The position numbers and the translations under genes are program-made. From positions 1-64,000 of the forward strand of contig NZ_BOVP01000001.1 in the NCBI RefSeq assembly GCF_018403745.1: 64,000 nt of DNA, read 5' to 3'. Shown here piece by piece: positions 34,241 to 43,795 of the stretch. The notes under the pieces were generated by a model that was not told the DNA's origin, ran no database searches, and was given only the letters and a program-made list of their open reading frames with translations. Source of the DNA: Lactococcus formosensis. GTDB lineage: Bacteria > Bacillota > Bacilli > Lactobacillales > Streptococcaceae. Every line of letters starts with the position of its first letter. The stretch's first letter is position 1.

Positions 34241-34329
34241 TAAAAAAGCCCCCGATACAAAGTGAAGACTACTTTATATATTAAAAAGAGATGGGAGCTT
34301 GCTGACCTTGATCCCCTGTGATGAGGCCT
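34241..34329 (-). ncRNA. Candidate small RNA with own promoter and terminator
   Basis: Minus strand: extended -10 TGT-TATAAT (34336-34344), transcript start near 34329, then about 90 nt with no ORF of note. The RNA ends with AGCTCCC (34292-34298) pairing to GGGGGCT (34246-34252) around an inner AAAGT/ACTTT stem, then six Us (34241-34246). It lies in a gap of 475 bp between the lipoprotein and the Spx-like gene. No known family recognised. The rest of the gap shows nothing. Confidence 0.5.
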
Positions 34330-34480
34330 AAATTCATTATAACACTTGCTATCTTTATTTATTAGCAAAGCATGTATTTGTTTAAAATGTTAAAAATAAC
34401 TGTTGTAAAAACACTCTAACTTTATCAACATAATGATTCTATCTTTGATTCTTTAGGATGTATGCCTATCAAACCGATTT

Positions 34481-34858
34481 TTAAACCATGCTCAATCTAC
34501 GATAGGACTGAGGAATAAACTTTCTTATCTCTTCTGGATTAAAACCTGTCATTAATTTATGATCATCAATGATGATAGGGGTTTTCAGAACTTCGGTATG
34601 CCCTAAAATAAAATTAATACTGTCATTGAATTTCATATTTTTAATTTCTTTCATCAACTTTTCAGATTCAAAGCCAATTTTTCCATTTGATTTTAAAATA
34701 TCTGCAAATCCCTTGTTAGACAAAGCTAGCGCTAAGAGCAAATCGTCTCTTGATATATAGCGAATTCTTTTTGGCGAGCAATTGATTTGCTTGCTCTCGA
34801 ACCATTCAAGTGCTTTTTTACTTGAAGAATTGCTATTCTCATAATAAAATCTTATCAT
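34481..34858 (-). CDS. Degenerate Spx-family protein without redox cysteine
   Basis: 125-aa ArsC/Spx-fold protein. The N-terminal motif is YENSNSSSKKALEWF: the CxxC cysteines are both gone (the positions read Asn/Ser). The central LALSNKGFADI keeps the Gly of the alpha-CTD-binding surface, but the basic LRRP segment of true Spx is replaced by LKTPIIIDDHKLMTGF. The end (EEIRKFIPQSYRR) is still family-like. It may be a regulator no longer redox-controlled or a decaying paralogue. AT-rich flanks and a plain promoter region; monocistronic. Confidence 0.75.
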   Translation of the reverse strand: MIRFYYENSNSSSKKALEWFESKQINCSPKRIRYISRDDLLLALALSNKGFADILKSNGKIGFESEKLMKEIKNMKFNDSINFILGHTEVLKTPIIIDDHKLMTGFNPEEIRKFIPQSYRRLSMV

Positions 34859-35136
34859 TTTTAATATGTCATTTCTTAATACTAAATATTATATTATTTC
34901 CTGCAACACTATCTTTAATAATAAAAAGCTTCAACCCTGATCTGGAGATAGAAAAGTTAAGGCATCACTATAACAACCCTCAAACAAAATTATTATTTTC
35001 TGATACTGTTTTTTAGGACAGATATTAGTATAGCATGATAATGAATAATCAATATCAAAAAAATAAGCAGTTTTAAAATTCTAAACAAATTTTTAAATGA
35101 TTTATATAGCACATTCCTAAATTTCTCCATAAAAAT

Positions 35137-35154
35137 AAGGGCTCCAGAGCCCTT
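35137..35154. terminator. Hairpin between small genes
   Basis: AAGGGCTC/GAGCCCTT stem with only weak A/T flanks; possibly the terminator of the 35256 gene. Otherwise 34859-35238 shows no gene. Confidence 0.45.
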
Positions 35155-35255
35155 AAAATACGTTTAGATGTCTTCATTACCAATATATGTTCTATTTTAA
35201 AACAAATGGTCTAGACATGTATTCAAAATAAAATATATTCAGACAATAAAACTGT

Positions 35256-35486
35256 TTAAACTGAACGGGGTAAGACGAGTGCCAAAATTAAACCTAGAAA
35301 CCAGAAACCAAATAGAGTGGCCAAAAAAACACCGAATATTTGCCCACCAGATAATCCACGTGAACTGGCAATTTTGACAGGCAAAAAGAAGATGAGAATT
35401 GCAATGAGCAAAATAATTAAAGACAACCAAAAATTTTCTGGTGCACTGTTCCAAATTTCTTGTAGACGTGAGCTAATATTTTCCAA
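35256..35486 (-). CDS. Small two-helix membrane protein (superinfection-immunity-like)
   Basis: 76-aa protein with two hydrophobic segments, FWLSLIILLIAILIFFLPV and a second at GVFLATLFGFWFLGLILALV. The pattern FLP..A..R....IF......FG.W.LGLILALV resembles the Imm_superinfect family of small membrane proteins, which is common in bacteria and not itself proof of phage origin. It starts with TTG at 35486, with a GGAG about 11 nt upstream. No neighbour suggests a role. Confidence 0.55.
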   Translation of the reverse strand: MENISSRLQEIWNSAPENFWLSLIILLIAILIFFLPVKIASSRGLSGGQIFGVFLATLFGFWFLGLILALVLPRSV

Positions 35487-35638
35487 ACTAATTTTTTCTC
35501 CAAAGTTTCTTAATTCTTTTATAGGTCACATTTATTCCGAATCCAAAGAAATAAAGTATATGACCCCTTGTAGGAGTATCATAACATCCATTTTCATTAT
35601 TTTCAAGCTTCTTTTACCACTGTTTAGAAAGTTAAAGA

Positions 35639-35764
35639 TTAATGTAAAACTGTATAAACTGCTGTTAAGGCTTGCACAGCAAGTATTACTACTATTGGCG
35701 ACATAATAACTAGGACGACAAGTCCTGGGCCTGATAACCATTCTTTATCTTTATTTTTTCGCAT
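35639..35764 (-). CDS. 41-aa small membrane peptide
   Basis: Short ORF, MRKNKDKEWLSGPGLVVLVI at the start and then MSPIVVILAVQALTAVYTVLH: a basic cytoplasmic tip followed by one long hydrophobic helix. The ribosome site GGAG is 6 nt from the ATG, in an AAGGAG context, which supports translation. An extended -10 (TGC-TATAAT) lies near 35875. Unknown function; could be a membrane-acting regulator, a type I-like toxin or a small bacteriocin-like peptide. Confidence 0.55.
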   Translation of the reverse strand: MRKNKDKEWLSGPGLVVLVIMSPIVVILAVQALTAVYTVLH

Positions 35765-35913
35765 ACGCATCTCCTTTGTTATTCCTGCAGATAGTTTAAT
35801 TCTTAATATCCTTAAATAGCTTCGTCTGCTTGCTTCTCATAAATATTAAGGCTTAATACCAATAGAGGCAATGCATATTATAGCATAAAATTCATTTTTT
35901 TTACTATTTTTAA

Positions 35914-35941
35914 AAAAGAAAAACCGCTCAACAGAGCGGTT
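35914..35941 (-). terminator. Terminator after rplS
   Basis: AACCGCTC/GAGCGGTT stem with a 4-nt loop and a U run on the minus strand. Confidence 0.85.
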
Positions 35942-35954
35942 AGACAAGTCAAAA

Positions 35955-36305
35955 TTATTTACGACGTTCTGGGATACGAGCCGCTTTACCTTGCAATGCA
36001 CGCAAGTAGTAAAGTTTAGCACGACGCACACGACCGTGACGGATAACTTCGATTTTTTCAACACGTGGAGTGTGAAGTGGGAAGATACGTTCTACACCAA
36101 CACCGTTTGAGATTTTACGAACAGTGTAAGTTTCTGAGATACCAGAACCTTTACGTGCAATAACGACACCTTCGAACATTTGGATACGTTCGCGAGTTCC
36201 TTCGACAACTTTAGCGTGAACACGTACAGTGTCTCCAGCGCGGAATTCAGGGATATCTGAACGAAGTTGACCTGCATTGATAGAATCGATCAATGAAATA
36301 GACAT
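35955..36305 (-). CDS. rplS: Ribosomal protein L19
   Basis: 116-aa 50S protein at the 30S-50S interface. Whole-length match: [42 protein letters not shown] and the C-terminal [25 protein letters not shown] ribosome site. Transcribed alone, with its own structured leader and terminator. Confidence 0.97.
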   Translation of the reverse strand: MSISLIDSINAGQLRSDIPEFRAGDTVRVHAKVVEGTRERIQMFEGVVIARKGSGISETYTVRKISNGVGVERIFPLHTPRVEKIEVIRHGRVRRAKLYYLRALQGKAARIPERRK

Positions 36306-36365
36306 TTTTTTCTCCTTTTGCTCATCAATAAAGCCATTGGCCCAGCGGATAAACAGTTTTATTTA

Positions 36366-36378
36366 TGCCAAATTGGCA
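36366..36378 (-). promoter_or_regulatory. Hairpin in the rplS leader
   Basis: TGCCAA-A-TTGGCA palindrome in the rplS 5' UTR, just downstream of an extended -10 (TGG-TAGAAT near 36392). Firmicutes rplS genes often have an autoregulatory L19 leader; this could be part of one. Confidence 0.35.
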
Positions 36379-36398
36379 CTTATAACATTCTACCAAAT

Positions 36399-37787
36399 TT
36401 ATGCTGTCTTTTCAAGAGCTTTCTTTGGAGTTTTAGCAAAAGTCATTGTAAAAATAGTTTGCTGTTCATCACTTGTAACAGACACTTGCCCCTGGTGTTG
36501 TTCAACTATCGTTTGGACAATCGCTAAACCAATTCCATGAACACCTCCAGCTCCTTTATAGAAACGCTCGAAGATATGTGGCAAAGTCTCTGGATCAATT
36601 CCACTCCCATCATTAGCAACCGAAATCACCACTGCACCATCTTTTTTTGTACAGGTAAGTACGATTTCTGTTTCCACGTACCGCATTGCATTGGAAACTA
36701 GATTACTTATTGCTCGTCGTAAAGCTTTATAATCACAAGTAAGCATCACCGCTTTTTTATCAAAAACTGTTGTAATTTTAATACCTTTTTGTTCAGCAAA
36801 TATCTCTTGCTCCTTGGCAATATCTTTCATAATTAAACGAACATCTTGATAAACAAGTTCTTGATGCACACTTAGACTATCTAACCTTGAGAGAGTCAGT
36901 AAATCTTCCACTAGCTCACTCATCCGGTCTGTTTCATAAAGGATTGTCTCACTTGCCTTTTTAGGATCCATCACCTCGTAAGAAATCCCTTCTGCATAGC
37001 TTTTTATTGCCATTAAAGGTGTCCGAAGTTCATGCGATGCATTTTGAAAGAAAAGTTTTTGGTTTTTATCGTTATTATCCAGCTGTCTTGCAGCGACATT
37101 CATATTATGTGCTAGGGTAGCCAACTCACGGTCCTGAAATGTTCCTTGATATTCAGTAAAATCCCCTTGACCAATACGTGTCGCAAATTTCGCTAAAATG
37201 GATAATGGCTTAATCAAACGCTGAGTTACAAAAGTTACAGCTAAACTAAGAATAACAATGACAGCTAAAGCAACAGAAACTAGGAACAAATTAACTGAAT
37301 TTGTAAAATTAATAATCCCAGTAATATCCACATATAGAACCTGATATAATCCAGAACTTTGGCGTATGGTTTCAATATAAAAAGTACTTCCTGAAGTATC
37401 CAGACGATAATTTTTTACCTTACTTAGTGAAACTTTTTGATTTTTTAAGGCTTGAGCGATATTATTCGCTGTATCTCTTTCAAAATTACCAACTTTTTCC
37501 AAATCCTGTACTTCATAATTATCATTGATATTAAAAGCAACAGGGTGTGTATTAAAGCTGCCACGGGGTGCATCTTCTAAGTCCGCAGAGGAACTTCCTG
37601 AGGGTGGAGTAACTTGTGCTTGATAAATCCTAACTTGGGATAACTGCCTAGAGGCTGAATTGCTAATATAGCTATTTATCAAGATATTAAAAATGAGGAT
37701 AATCCACAGAAAAGCAAAAAAGACAAAACCAATATTTGTCAGAAGCAAGCGCGTCTTGATGCTGAGAGGTTTTCTCCTAATCATCAT
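36399..37787 (-). CDS. relS: Sensor histidine kinase RelS
   Basis: 462-aa kinase: N-terminal helix (about 12-35), extracytoplasmic sensor (about 36-165), second helix, HAMP (RLIKPLSILAKFATRIGQGD), HisKA with FFQNASHELRTPLMAIKSYAEG and HATPase_c (NLVSNAMRY, DGSGIDPETLPHIFERFYKG, GIGLAIV). Third in the order relP-relR-relS known from Streptococcus mutans, where the system tunes (p)ppGpp synthesis. Its ribosome site GGAG lies just past the relR stop. Confidence 0.85.
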   Translation of the reverse strand: MMIRRKPLSIKTRLLLTNIGFVFFAFLWIILIFNILINSYISNSASRQLSQVRIYQAQVTPPSGSSSADLEDAPRGSFNTHPVAFNINDNYEVQDLEKVGNFERDTANNIAQALKNQKVSLSKVKNYRLDTSGSTFYIETIRQSSGLYQVLYVDITGIINFTNSVNLFLVSVALAVIVILSLAVTFVTQRLIKPLSILAKFATRIGQGDFTEYQGTFQDRELATLAHNMNVAARQLDNNDKNQKLFFQNASHELRTPLMAIKSYAEGISYEVMDPKKASETILYETDRMSELVEDLLTLSRLDSLSVHQELVYQDVRLIMKDIAKEQEIFAEQKGIKITTVFDKKAVMLTCDYKALRRAISNLVSNAMRYVETEIVLTCTKKDGAVVISVANDGSGIDPETLPHIFERFYKGAGGVHGIGLAIVQTIVEQHQGQVSVTSDEQQTIFTMTFAKTPKKALEKTA

Positions 37788-37793
37788 TGCTCC

Positions 37794-38189
37794 TTACTCT
37801 GCTTCTTCATTTTTTTGTTTTTCAAACTCGATTCGACGGAAAATAGCTTTAACACGCATCACCAATTCCATTGGGCTGAACGGTTTAGTAAAGTAGTCAT
37901 CACTGCCCAAATCCAATCCTGTCGCATAGTCTAAATCACTGTCTCGAGCTGTCAACATAATAATGGGTACGATACTTTGTGCACGTAGGGCTTTCAAGAT
38001 TGTAAATCCGTTAGAGCCAGGCATCATCACATCTAAAATTACAAAATCACTTGGCTCTTCATTAAAACGCTCTAAGAGCTCATCACCAGTAGGAAAATCC
38101 TCTACTTTAAAATCTTCTTTTTCCAAAAAAGCTTTGATGGCTAAACGAATATTATCATCATCATCCGCAATATATATTGTTTTACTCAT
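37794..38189 (-). CDS. relR: Stand-alone receiver-domain response regulator RelR
   Basis: 131-aa protein consisting only of a receiver domain: acidic ADDDDN, phosphoacceptor Asp in FVILDVMMPG (near residue 54), Thr in MLTARD and Lys in FTKPFSPMEL. After residue 118 it ends with a charged tail (EFEKQKNEEAE) where OmpR-type regulators would carry a winged-helix DNA-binding domain; no frameshift or remnant follows, because the relS ribosome site starts immediately. It therefore probably acts by protein contact, perhaps on RelP. It overlaps the relP stop by 1 bp (TAATG). Confidence 0.85.
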   Translation of the reverse strand: MSKTIYIADDDDNIRLAIKAFLEKEDFKVEDFPTGDELLERFNEEPSDFVILDVMMPGSNGFTILKALRAQSIVPIIMLTARDSDLDYATGLDLGSDDYFTKPFSPMELVMRVKAIFRRIEFEKQKNEEAE

Positions 38190-38842
38190 TATATTTCCTC
38201 CTCATTAATCATATCTACAAGTTCATGAATCAAATACATCCGATTATCTAATGCGTGAATCTGCTCAGCACATACTTGCAATTCATTACTTAAGTGATCT
38301 GGCATTTCACCGCCGTATTTGTAGCGGACCTTATGTTCCAATGTCGCCCAAAAGTCCATTGCAGAAGTGCGCAATTGTATCTCGACACGACGAGCTTCAT
38401 TATTAAAAAGCGGGCCGAGATTAACTTCTAGTATCATATGATAAGAACGATAACCACTCGGCTTCGGATGATTAAGATAATCTTTTTCACTGATCACATT
38501 GAAAGCTTCTTGATTTTTAATGATTTCTACGATTTCATAAATATTTTTAGCATAAGCACATATAATTCTTACACCGGCTATATCTGAAAGATTTTTTTCA
38601 GCTGCTTCTGCCGTTACAGGTAAGGCTTTTTTCTTCAACTTGCCTGCAATACTTTCTGGCGATTTAATTCTTTGCTTAATATGTTCTATCGGGTTAACAG
38701 GTTCATAAGCATTGTAATAAGCATTAAGATTAGAAAGCTCTGTCATGATGACTGCCAAAGCACATTCATATTTCACCAAATTTCGCTTGAGTTTCTCAAA
38801 CTCTTCAACTTCAAAGCGGGTCGTTTTTATTTCTTTATTCAT
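38189..38842 (-). CDS. relP: Small alarmone synthetase RelP
   Basis: About 217-aa (p)ppGpp synthetase without a hydrolase domain. Synthetase motifs: SDIAGVRIICAYAKNIYE, HPKPSGYRSYHMIL, VEIQLRTSAMDFWATLEHK. The N-terminal NPIEHIKQRIKSPESIAGKL matches the YwaC/RelP branch rather than RelQ. The start is uncertain among several ATGs; I choose 38842 (MNKEIKTTRF), and 38872 (GTG) is the longest. An extended -10 (TGG-TATAAT) lies near 38886. First gene of relPRS. Confidence 0.87.
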   Translation of the reverse strand: MNKEIKTTRFEVEEFEKLKRNLVKYECALAVIMTELSNLNAYYNAYEPVNPIEHIKQRIKSPESIAGKLKKKALPVTAEAAEKNLSDIAGVRIICAYAKNIYEIVEIIKNQEAFNVISEKDYLNHPKPSGYRSYHMILEVNLGPLFNNEARRVEIQLRTSAMDFWATLEHKVRYKYGGEMPDHLSNELQVCAEQIHALDNRMYLIHELVDMINEEEI

Positions 38843-38960
38843 ATTCATTTCCATTCTTGAAAGAGTTTTCACATATGTCTATTATACCAAAGGCTGCAAA
38901 TTTTATCAGCTTTAGAAACTACTTCATTTTATCCGCCCACTCGTAGTTACAAATAAATCG

Positions 38961-38983
38961 AAAGGAGGCCAACTCCTTTTTTA
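38961..38983 (+). terminator. Orphan plus-strand hairpin with T run
   Basis: AAAGGAG-GCCAA-CTCCTTT followed by Ts, in the gap between relP and mraY. No plus-strand gene precedes it, so its purpose is unclear. Confidence 0.45.
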
Positions 38984-39040
38984 AAATAATTAAAATTATA
39001 CAATTACAATCTTAAAGTGTACTCAACTTAAATTGCGAAC

Positions 39041-39068
39041 AAAAAAAGAGGAAATTCTCCCTCTTTTT
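39041..39068 (-). terminator. Terminator after mraY
   Basis: AAAAAGAGG/CCTCTTTTT stem overlapping the mraY stop. Confidence 0.75.
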
Positions 39069-40059
39069 ATATATTAAAATAAATGACTAAAGCTAAGATA
39101 GACAAAAGTGCTGTGACACACCAAAAGACAATATCAATCTTCCACTCACTCCAACCTTTTCCTTTACCAGAGAATCCACCAAGCTCAAAATGATGGTGAA
39201 TCGGCGTCATACGAAAAATACGTTTACCATGTGTTACTTTAAAGTACGAAACCTGCATCATAACAGAAACGGTTTCTAAGATATAAATAAAGCCAATCAA
39301 AAGGAGCGTCCATTCGACATGTAAAAGAATTGAAACGATGGCGATAAAACCTCCTAAGCCAAGGCTTCCCACATCCCCCATAAAGATTTTTGCTGGTTTG
39401 TGGTTGAAGAAAAAGAAAGCAATCAAACCACCAATGACAGATAGAATGATCAGTAGGACATCATATCGTCCTTGAGCAGCTGCAATTACAGCATATGCGC
39501 TGAGAGAGATAGCCACTGTGATACTGGCTAAGCCATCAATACCATCTGTAAGATTCACGGCATTTGACCAACCTACAAGCCAGAAGATAATGAAAACTGC
39601 AAAGAACCAGCCTAAATCAATTTTCCAACCCAAGATATTAAGTACATTTGTACTATCCACCTGCATCAGGATAAGATAAGAAACAATACCTGTGGCTATT
39701 TGGGCTAAGAGTTTATGACTGGCTTTAAGCCCGCCATGATTTTTTTGGCTAAAGATTTTCATGAAGTCATCTAAGAAACCAATCAGAGAGTACATCGCTA
39801 ATACCCACCATGCTGTGATGAACATAGGAGTAAATTGTGCAAAAATCAGAGCAAATACCGCTGAAACTAGGAGGGCAGCAACTACAAATACGAGACCTCC
39901 CATGGTTGGTGTGCCTGACTTACTTGCATGTTGTTTTACTTCTTCAAGAGTGGGTTGTCCCCCAAGTTTTTTCTTATGAAAAAACATAATAAAGCGTGGT
40001 ATTCCAATTGCGGTCAAAACCAACGCGACTAGAGCTGCTAAAAATGCAGTGATTAACAT
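39067..40059 (-). CDS. mraY: Phospho-MurNAc-pentapeptide transferase
   Basis: 330-aa ten-helix membrane enzyme making lipid I from UDP-MurNAc-pentapeptide and undecaprenyl phosphate. Hallmarks: [20 protein letters not shown] (catalytic Asp pair), [25 protein letters not shown] and [12 protein letters not shown] strong GGAGG ribosome site precedes the ATG. Last gene of the rsmH-ftsL-pbpX-mraY cluster, 87 bp after pbpX. Confidence 0.97.
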   Translation of the reverse strand: MLITAFLAALVALVLTAIGIPRFIMFFHKKKLGGQPTLEEVKQHASKSGTPTMGGLVFVVAALLVSAVFALIFAQFTPMFITAWWVLAMYSLIGFLDDFMKIFSQKNHGGLKASHKLLAQIATGIVSYLILMQVDSTNVLNILGWKIDLGWFFAVFIIFWLVGWSNAVNLTDGIDGLASITVAISLSAYAVIAAAQGRYDVLLIILSVIGGLIAFFFFNHKPAKIFMGDVGSLGLGGFIAIVSILLHVEWTLLLIGFIYILETVSVMMQVSYFKVTHGKRIFRMTPIHHHFELGGFSGKGKGWSEWKIDIVFWCVTALLSILALVIYFNI

Positions 40060-40105
40060 AGTGCCTCCGACTGTTACTTAGAAACTTTGTTTCCTTTATT
40101 TATAG

Positions 40106-40149
40106 AGCTTACTCAGCTCAAAATTGAAAGAGGCGAAAATTTTCGCCTA
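40106..40149 (-). other. Two hairpins between pbpX and mraY
   Basis: Palindrome AGGCGAAAATTTTCGCCT (40132-40149) at the pbpX stop and GAGCT/AGCTC (40106-40120). There is no clear U run, so these may cause partial termination or RNA processing rather than stop transcription. Confidence 0.4.
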
Positions 40150-42441
40150 ATTCATTGTGACTGTGATTGTTTGATTGTCTTTAAGCTTGGTTCCCATTCC
40201 CACACTTTGTGTGTTCACATGGTCGCCAGAACCTTGATATTCAATTTTCAGATTGTACCATTTTGCGAGTTGTTCAACTTGTTCTTTAGACCATTTAAAC
40301 ATATCTGGCATGATATGATCGCCATCAGTAAGAAGCATGACAGGGGTGTTTGCCCCCACTTCTTGCCCCTTTGCCACAGATTGTTTGGTTACCTTTGTAC
40401 CTTGACCAATCACAATCGGTGCTAAAAGATTACGACGTAAACTATCTGAAACATTACCTGGAGCCTTACCTTCGTAATCTTCGAGAGTAACTTTTCCAGC
40501 TTTCAATCCTGACGTATCTTGCGGTGATGCTTCTTGGTTCTTGATTTGCTCTGCGCGTGTAATTAAAGGGTTAGCAACGTCTGAGATATAAGTCAGTGAC
40601 CAAGTGCTTGCTGGAATTTTGATGTTCATATAGAAAATAAAATCTGGATTTTCTGGTGGGTACATGGCTACTGCAGAATAAATATTATCCTGCATCCCCT
40701 TCATGTAGCCCCCTGTATCTGCCGCAATCTGTGCTGTACCTGTTTTGACTGCCATTGTCTTTCCGTTAACCATGAAGAGCGGACCAGGTTCATGCCCTTG
40801 CGATTCCACTGTCAGATAAGATGTTCCCCATGTTGGATCAGTATTAACACCTACCATCAGTTCCTTCGTTTTATTTATTGCATCTTCGGAAACTGGACGG
40901 CCAACAACTTCCGCCTGACTTTCAAGATAAGTATTTTTATCTTTATCTACAATCTTACTCACAACGTGAGGTTCAAGCATTTCACCCTTATTCGCAAAGC
41001 TTGTCCAACCACGTAGCAGTTGAATTTGTGTCGTACTGATACCTTGTCCAAATGAAGACTGGATTTGAGATACTGGGTTATCGTCAGGAAGAGCACCAAA
41101 CTGTTCTCCCCCCATCCCAATACGGGTTGGAACACCGAACTTAAATCGGCGTAAGTAGCTGTCCCAGAGATCACTCCCCATATTTTGAACAATCCGTGTC
41201 ATTCCAGCATTACTGGACATCATGAATCCTTGAGCAAAAGTAACTGTTGATGGAAGTTTAAAAGTCCCATCTTCGCTTTCATTAGCATCCCAGTCATTAA
41301 TGACGACATCATAGAGATTGACACGGCGGTAGTAAGAGGCATTCAAGTCTACTTTATTGCTATCCAAAGCTGAAGCCATCAGGAAAGTTTTCATAACAGA
41401 TCCAGGCTCAAATTGTGACTGGTAAAGCATGCTGTTCTCTGTGAAATGTGGCTGTTCGCGTGCTGCTTTATCATTAAAGTTATCAGCAGTAATTGTTGGA
41501 CGCTGTGTGGTAGCCAAGATGTCACCTGTGTGTGCATCCATCAGTGTGGCAGAAAGTTGCTGACCACCAGACTTTTCTACAGCTGTATTCATGAGTGATT
41601 CAAGATTCCCTTGTAAACGGGCATCTAAAGTTGTATAAAGATCTTGACCATTTTTTACTTGTTTACTTACAGTTGTTGTACCAGGTAACGGACGACCATA
41701 ACGGTCTTTCTCATAAGTTTCCTCACCATTTGTACCGCTAAGTATATCATTAAATGATGCTTCTAGCCCATTGATTCCAACTAAACCTGAGGCAGAATCA
41801 CCTGGTGTTTTCAAAGAGGCTATACCTACAAATTGTGAAGCATAATTTGGTTCTGGATAAGAACGTGTCAAGTTAGGTGTGAAGCCAATTCCTACTAAGC
41901 CAGCATTCTCTGCATCTTTTTTTATCTTTTCCATCTTAGCGAGAGGAATCTTTGTTCCTGCCGAGCCAAATTGGACTTGAGCTTTTCCAGAATTGAGTTG
42001 TTGCTCAATCAAATCCTTGTCAATTTTTAACTCTTTATTAAGAAATTCTGTAACTTTTGGAAAGTCAGCCTCATCAACATAAAGCTTATTGTTGTTATTA
42101 TCAACTTGTGTCTTGTCGAGTACAGCATAAATCGTGTAATCACTTGCATCAACTGCAAGTGGCACACCATTCCGGTCGAAAATCGTGCCTCGTTTAGCAT
42201 ACACAGTTGTTGTGTTTAAATAGTTTGTCTTAGCCATTTCGGAGATGTTCACACCACCGATTTGATTCACTGTAATAATCCAGACAAAGCGAAATATAAA
42301 AATCGCAAACAGAGCAATAGCTACTACAAATAGACTTTTACCTACACGTTTACGATTTTGTTCAGGTCTTTGATGACTTTTTTTCGCTTTTTTCGAAATA
42401 CGTCTGAAAGGGAGAGTAATTATTCGAAAAATATTTTTCAT
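40147..42441 (-). CDS. pbpX: Class B penicillin-binding protein 2x
   Basis: 764-aa divisome transpeptidase. A cytoplasmic basic N-terminus and one membrane helix (about 35-57) precede a dimerisation domain, the transpeptidase domain with SVMK (FEPGSVMKTF), SSN (MMSSNAG) and KTG (AVKTGTAQ), and C-terminal PASTA domains (about 640-764). This matches PBP2x (FtsI type), partner of FtsW at the septum. It overlaps ftsL by 4 bp (ATGA). Confidence 0.96.
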   Translation of the reverse strand: MKNIFRIITLPFRRISKKAKKSHQRPEQNRKRVGKSLFVVAIALFAIFIFRFVWIITVNQIGGVNISEMAKTNYLNTTTVYAKRGTIFDRNGVPLAVDASDYTIYAVLDKTQVDNNNNKLYVDEADFPKVTEFLNKELKIDKDLIEQQLNSGKAQVQFGSAGTKIPLAKMEKIKKDAENAGLVGIGFTPNLTRSYPEPNYASQFVGIASLKTPGDSASGLVGINGLEASFNDILSGTNGEETYEKDRYGRPLPGTTTVSKQVKNGQDLYTTLDARLQGNLESLMNTAVEKSGGQQLSATLMDAHTGDILATTQRPTITADNFNDKAAREQPHFTENSMLYQSQFEPGSVMKTFLMASALDSNKVDLNASYYRRVNLYDVVINDWDANESEDGTFKLPSTVTFAQGFMMSSNAGMTRIVQNMGSDLWDSYLRRFKFGVPTRIGMGGEQFGALPDDNPVSQIQSSFGQGISTTQIQLLRGWTSFANKGEMLEPHVVSKIVDKDKNTYLESQAEVVGRPVSEDAINKTKELMVGVNTDPTWGTSYLTVESQGHEPGPLFMVNGKTMAVKTGTAQIAADTGGYMKGMQDNIYSAVAMYPPENPDFIFYMNIKIPASTWSLTYISDVANPLITRAEQIKNQEASPQDTSGLKAGKVTLEDYEGKAPGNVSDSLRRNLLAPIVIGQGTKVTKQSVAKGQEVGANTPVMLLTDGDHIMPDMFKWSKEQVEQLAKWYNLKIEYQGSGDHVNTQSVGMGTKLKDNQTITVTMN

Positions 42442-42818
42442 TTTGTCGCTTTCAATACATTATCAGAATTATAAGAGATACCATACTTATCCGTAACTTT
42501 TTGTAATTTGTCTTGGGATGTTAACTCCTGAATTTTCTGGTCATACTCAGAATTTTTTTGCTCTTTAACAGTAATTTCACTGTTATGGTGCAATGTACTA
42601 CTTTCAATTTCCTGTGTTTTTGTTTGAATGAAGAGTTGGGTAACCGCAAGCATCAACGCTACAACGACCATCGAAAGATAGAATACTTTTTCAACTCCAG
42701 AAAACTTTTTGAACTTTTTAGCCAAAACTTCTGGTGCTAATGAGTCTTTTGAAATTGCATAGCTATCTTTTTTGGCTGCTGTTTCAATATCAAAATATTC
42801 TTTAGGTTGCGCTGCCAT
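42438..42818 (-). CDS. ftsL: Cell division protein FtsL
   Basis: About 126-aa bitopic divisome protein with a cytoplasmic tail, one helix (VFYLSMVVVALMLAVTQLFI) and an extracellular coiled coil (about 75-126). Position between rsmH and pbpX is diagnostic. I start at 42818 (MAAQPKEYFD) because GGGAG is well placed; the upstream ATG at 42845 adds nine basic residues. Confidence 0.9.
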   Translation of the reverse strand: MAAQPKEYFDIETAAKKDSYAISKDSLAPEVLAKKFKKFSGVEKVFYLSMVVVALMLAVTQLFIQTKTQEIESSTLHHNSEITVKEQKNSEYDQKIQELTSQDKLQKVTDKYGISYNSDNVLKATK

Positions 42819-42850
42819 ATTTTTCTCCCTTCTCTCCTTTTTCATCAGTT

Positions 42851-43795
42851 TTAATCTTTTTGTTTTTCGGCCACACGAAGTTTGGCACTGTGCGCTCTGT
42901 TGTTAAAAGCAAGTTCTTCTTCACTCGCAAGAACAGGCTTACGATTGACTAACTTCAGCTTTGCTTCCATATCTTTTGGAATCATAGGAAGTCCTTTCGG
43001 CACATCAACTGTGCTGTATTCTTTAAAAATCGTTTTGGTTAAACGATCTTCTAAAGAGTGGAAAGTAATCACACTGATACGTCCAGAAATATTTAGCAAA
43101 TCAATTGCTTCTTCTATTGATTCTTCAGCTGCTCCAAGTTCGTCATTTACTTCGATTCGGATAGCTTGAAAAATACGCTTCGCGGGATGGCCTTTTTTCT
43201 TAAGCTCTTTTTGCGGAAGTGCTGACTTAATGATGTCTGCCAGCTCTGTTGTCTTTTCAATTGGTCCAAGCTTACGTGCTTGCTCAATTTTTCTAGCAAT
43301 TTGCTTTGAAAATTTTTCTTCGCCATAGCGGTAAAAGATACGGACCAAATCCTCATAAGGATAGTCATTTACAACTTCATATGCAGAAAGTGCTTGAGAT
43401 TGATCCATTCTCATGTCTAAACGTGCTTCTTTCTTATAGGAGAAACCACGTTGGCTGTCATCAAACTGTGGGCTCGACACACCTAAGTCATAAAGAATAC
43501 CATCAATTTTTGTAACCCCTAAGTCTGCAAGACTTGAACGTAAGTAGCGGAAGTTACTCTTTATCAATGTCACCTTGTCTTCTGCCAAAGCTGCTTTAAG
43601 GCGAACCTTTGCATTCTCGTGGGCAGTATCATCTTGATCAAACGAGTAGAGATGACCTGTTGTCAACTTACTCAATAGATATTCACTGTGTCCTGCACCA
43701 CCAAGGGTTGCATCCACATAGATGCCATCAGGTTTCACCTCAAGCATATCAACAGTTTCGTGTAGCATTACAGTATCATGCTTGAATTCCATGTT
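42851..43795 (-). CDS. rsmH: 16S rRNA m4C1402 methyltransferase
   Basis: About 314-aa SAM-dependent enzyme. Motifs: [24 protein letters not shown] (SAM site), [32 protein letters not shown], and the C-terminal [11 protein letters not shown] favour the start at 43795 ([10 protein letters not shown]), which matches family N-termini, although an ATG at 43822 has the better ribosome site (GGGAAGG directly before it). The leader contains a GGCG/CGCC hairpin. An extended -10 (TGT-TATAAT) lies near 43850. First gene of the dcw block. Confidence 0.92.
   Translation of the reverse strand, partial: NMEFKHDTVMLHETVDMLEVKPDGIYVDATLGGAGHSEYLLSKLTTGHLYSFDQDDTAHENAKVRLKAALAEDKVTLIKSNFRYLRSSLADLGVTKIDGILYDLGVSSPQFDDSQRGFSYKKEARLDMRMDQSQALSAYEVVNDYPYEDLVRIFYRYGEEKFSKQIARKIEQARKLGPIEKTTELADIIKSALPQKELKKKGHPAKRIFQAIRIEVNDELGAAEESIEEAIDLLNISGRISVITFHSLEDRLTKTIFKEYSTVDVPKGLPMIPKDMEAKLKLVNRKPVLASEEELAFNNRAHSAKLRVAEKQKD

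Noticed and set aside
38842..38892. Leaderless start at relP (TATAAT-AGACAT-ATG)
   Set aside because: The ATG in that position is followed at once by TGA; relP itself starts further downstream, so it is not counted with the leaderless group.
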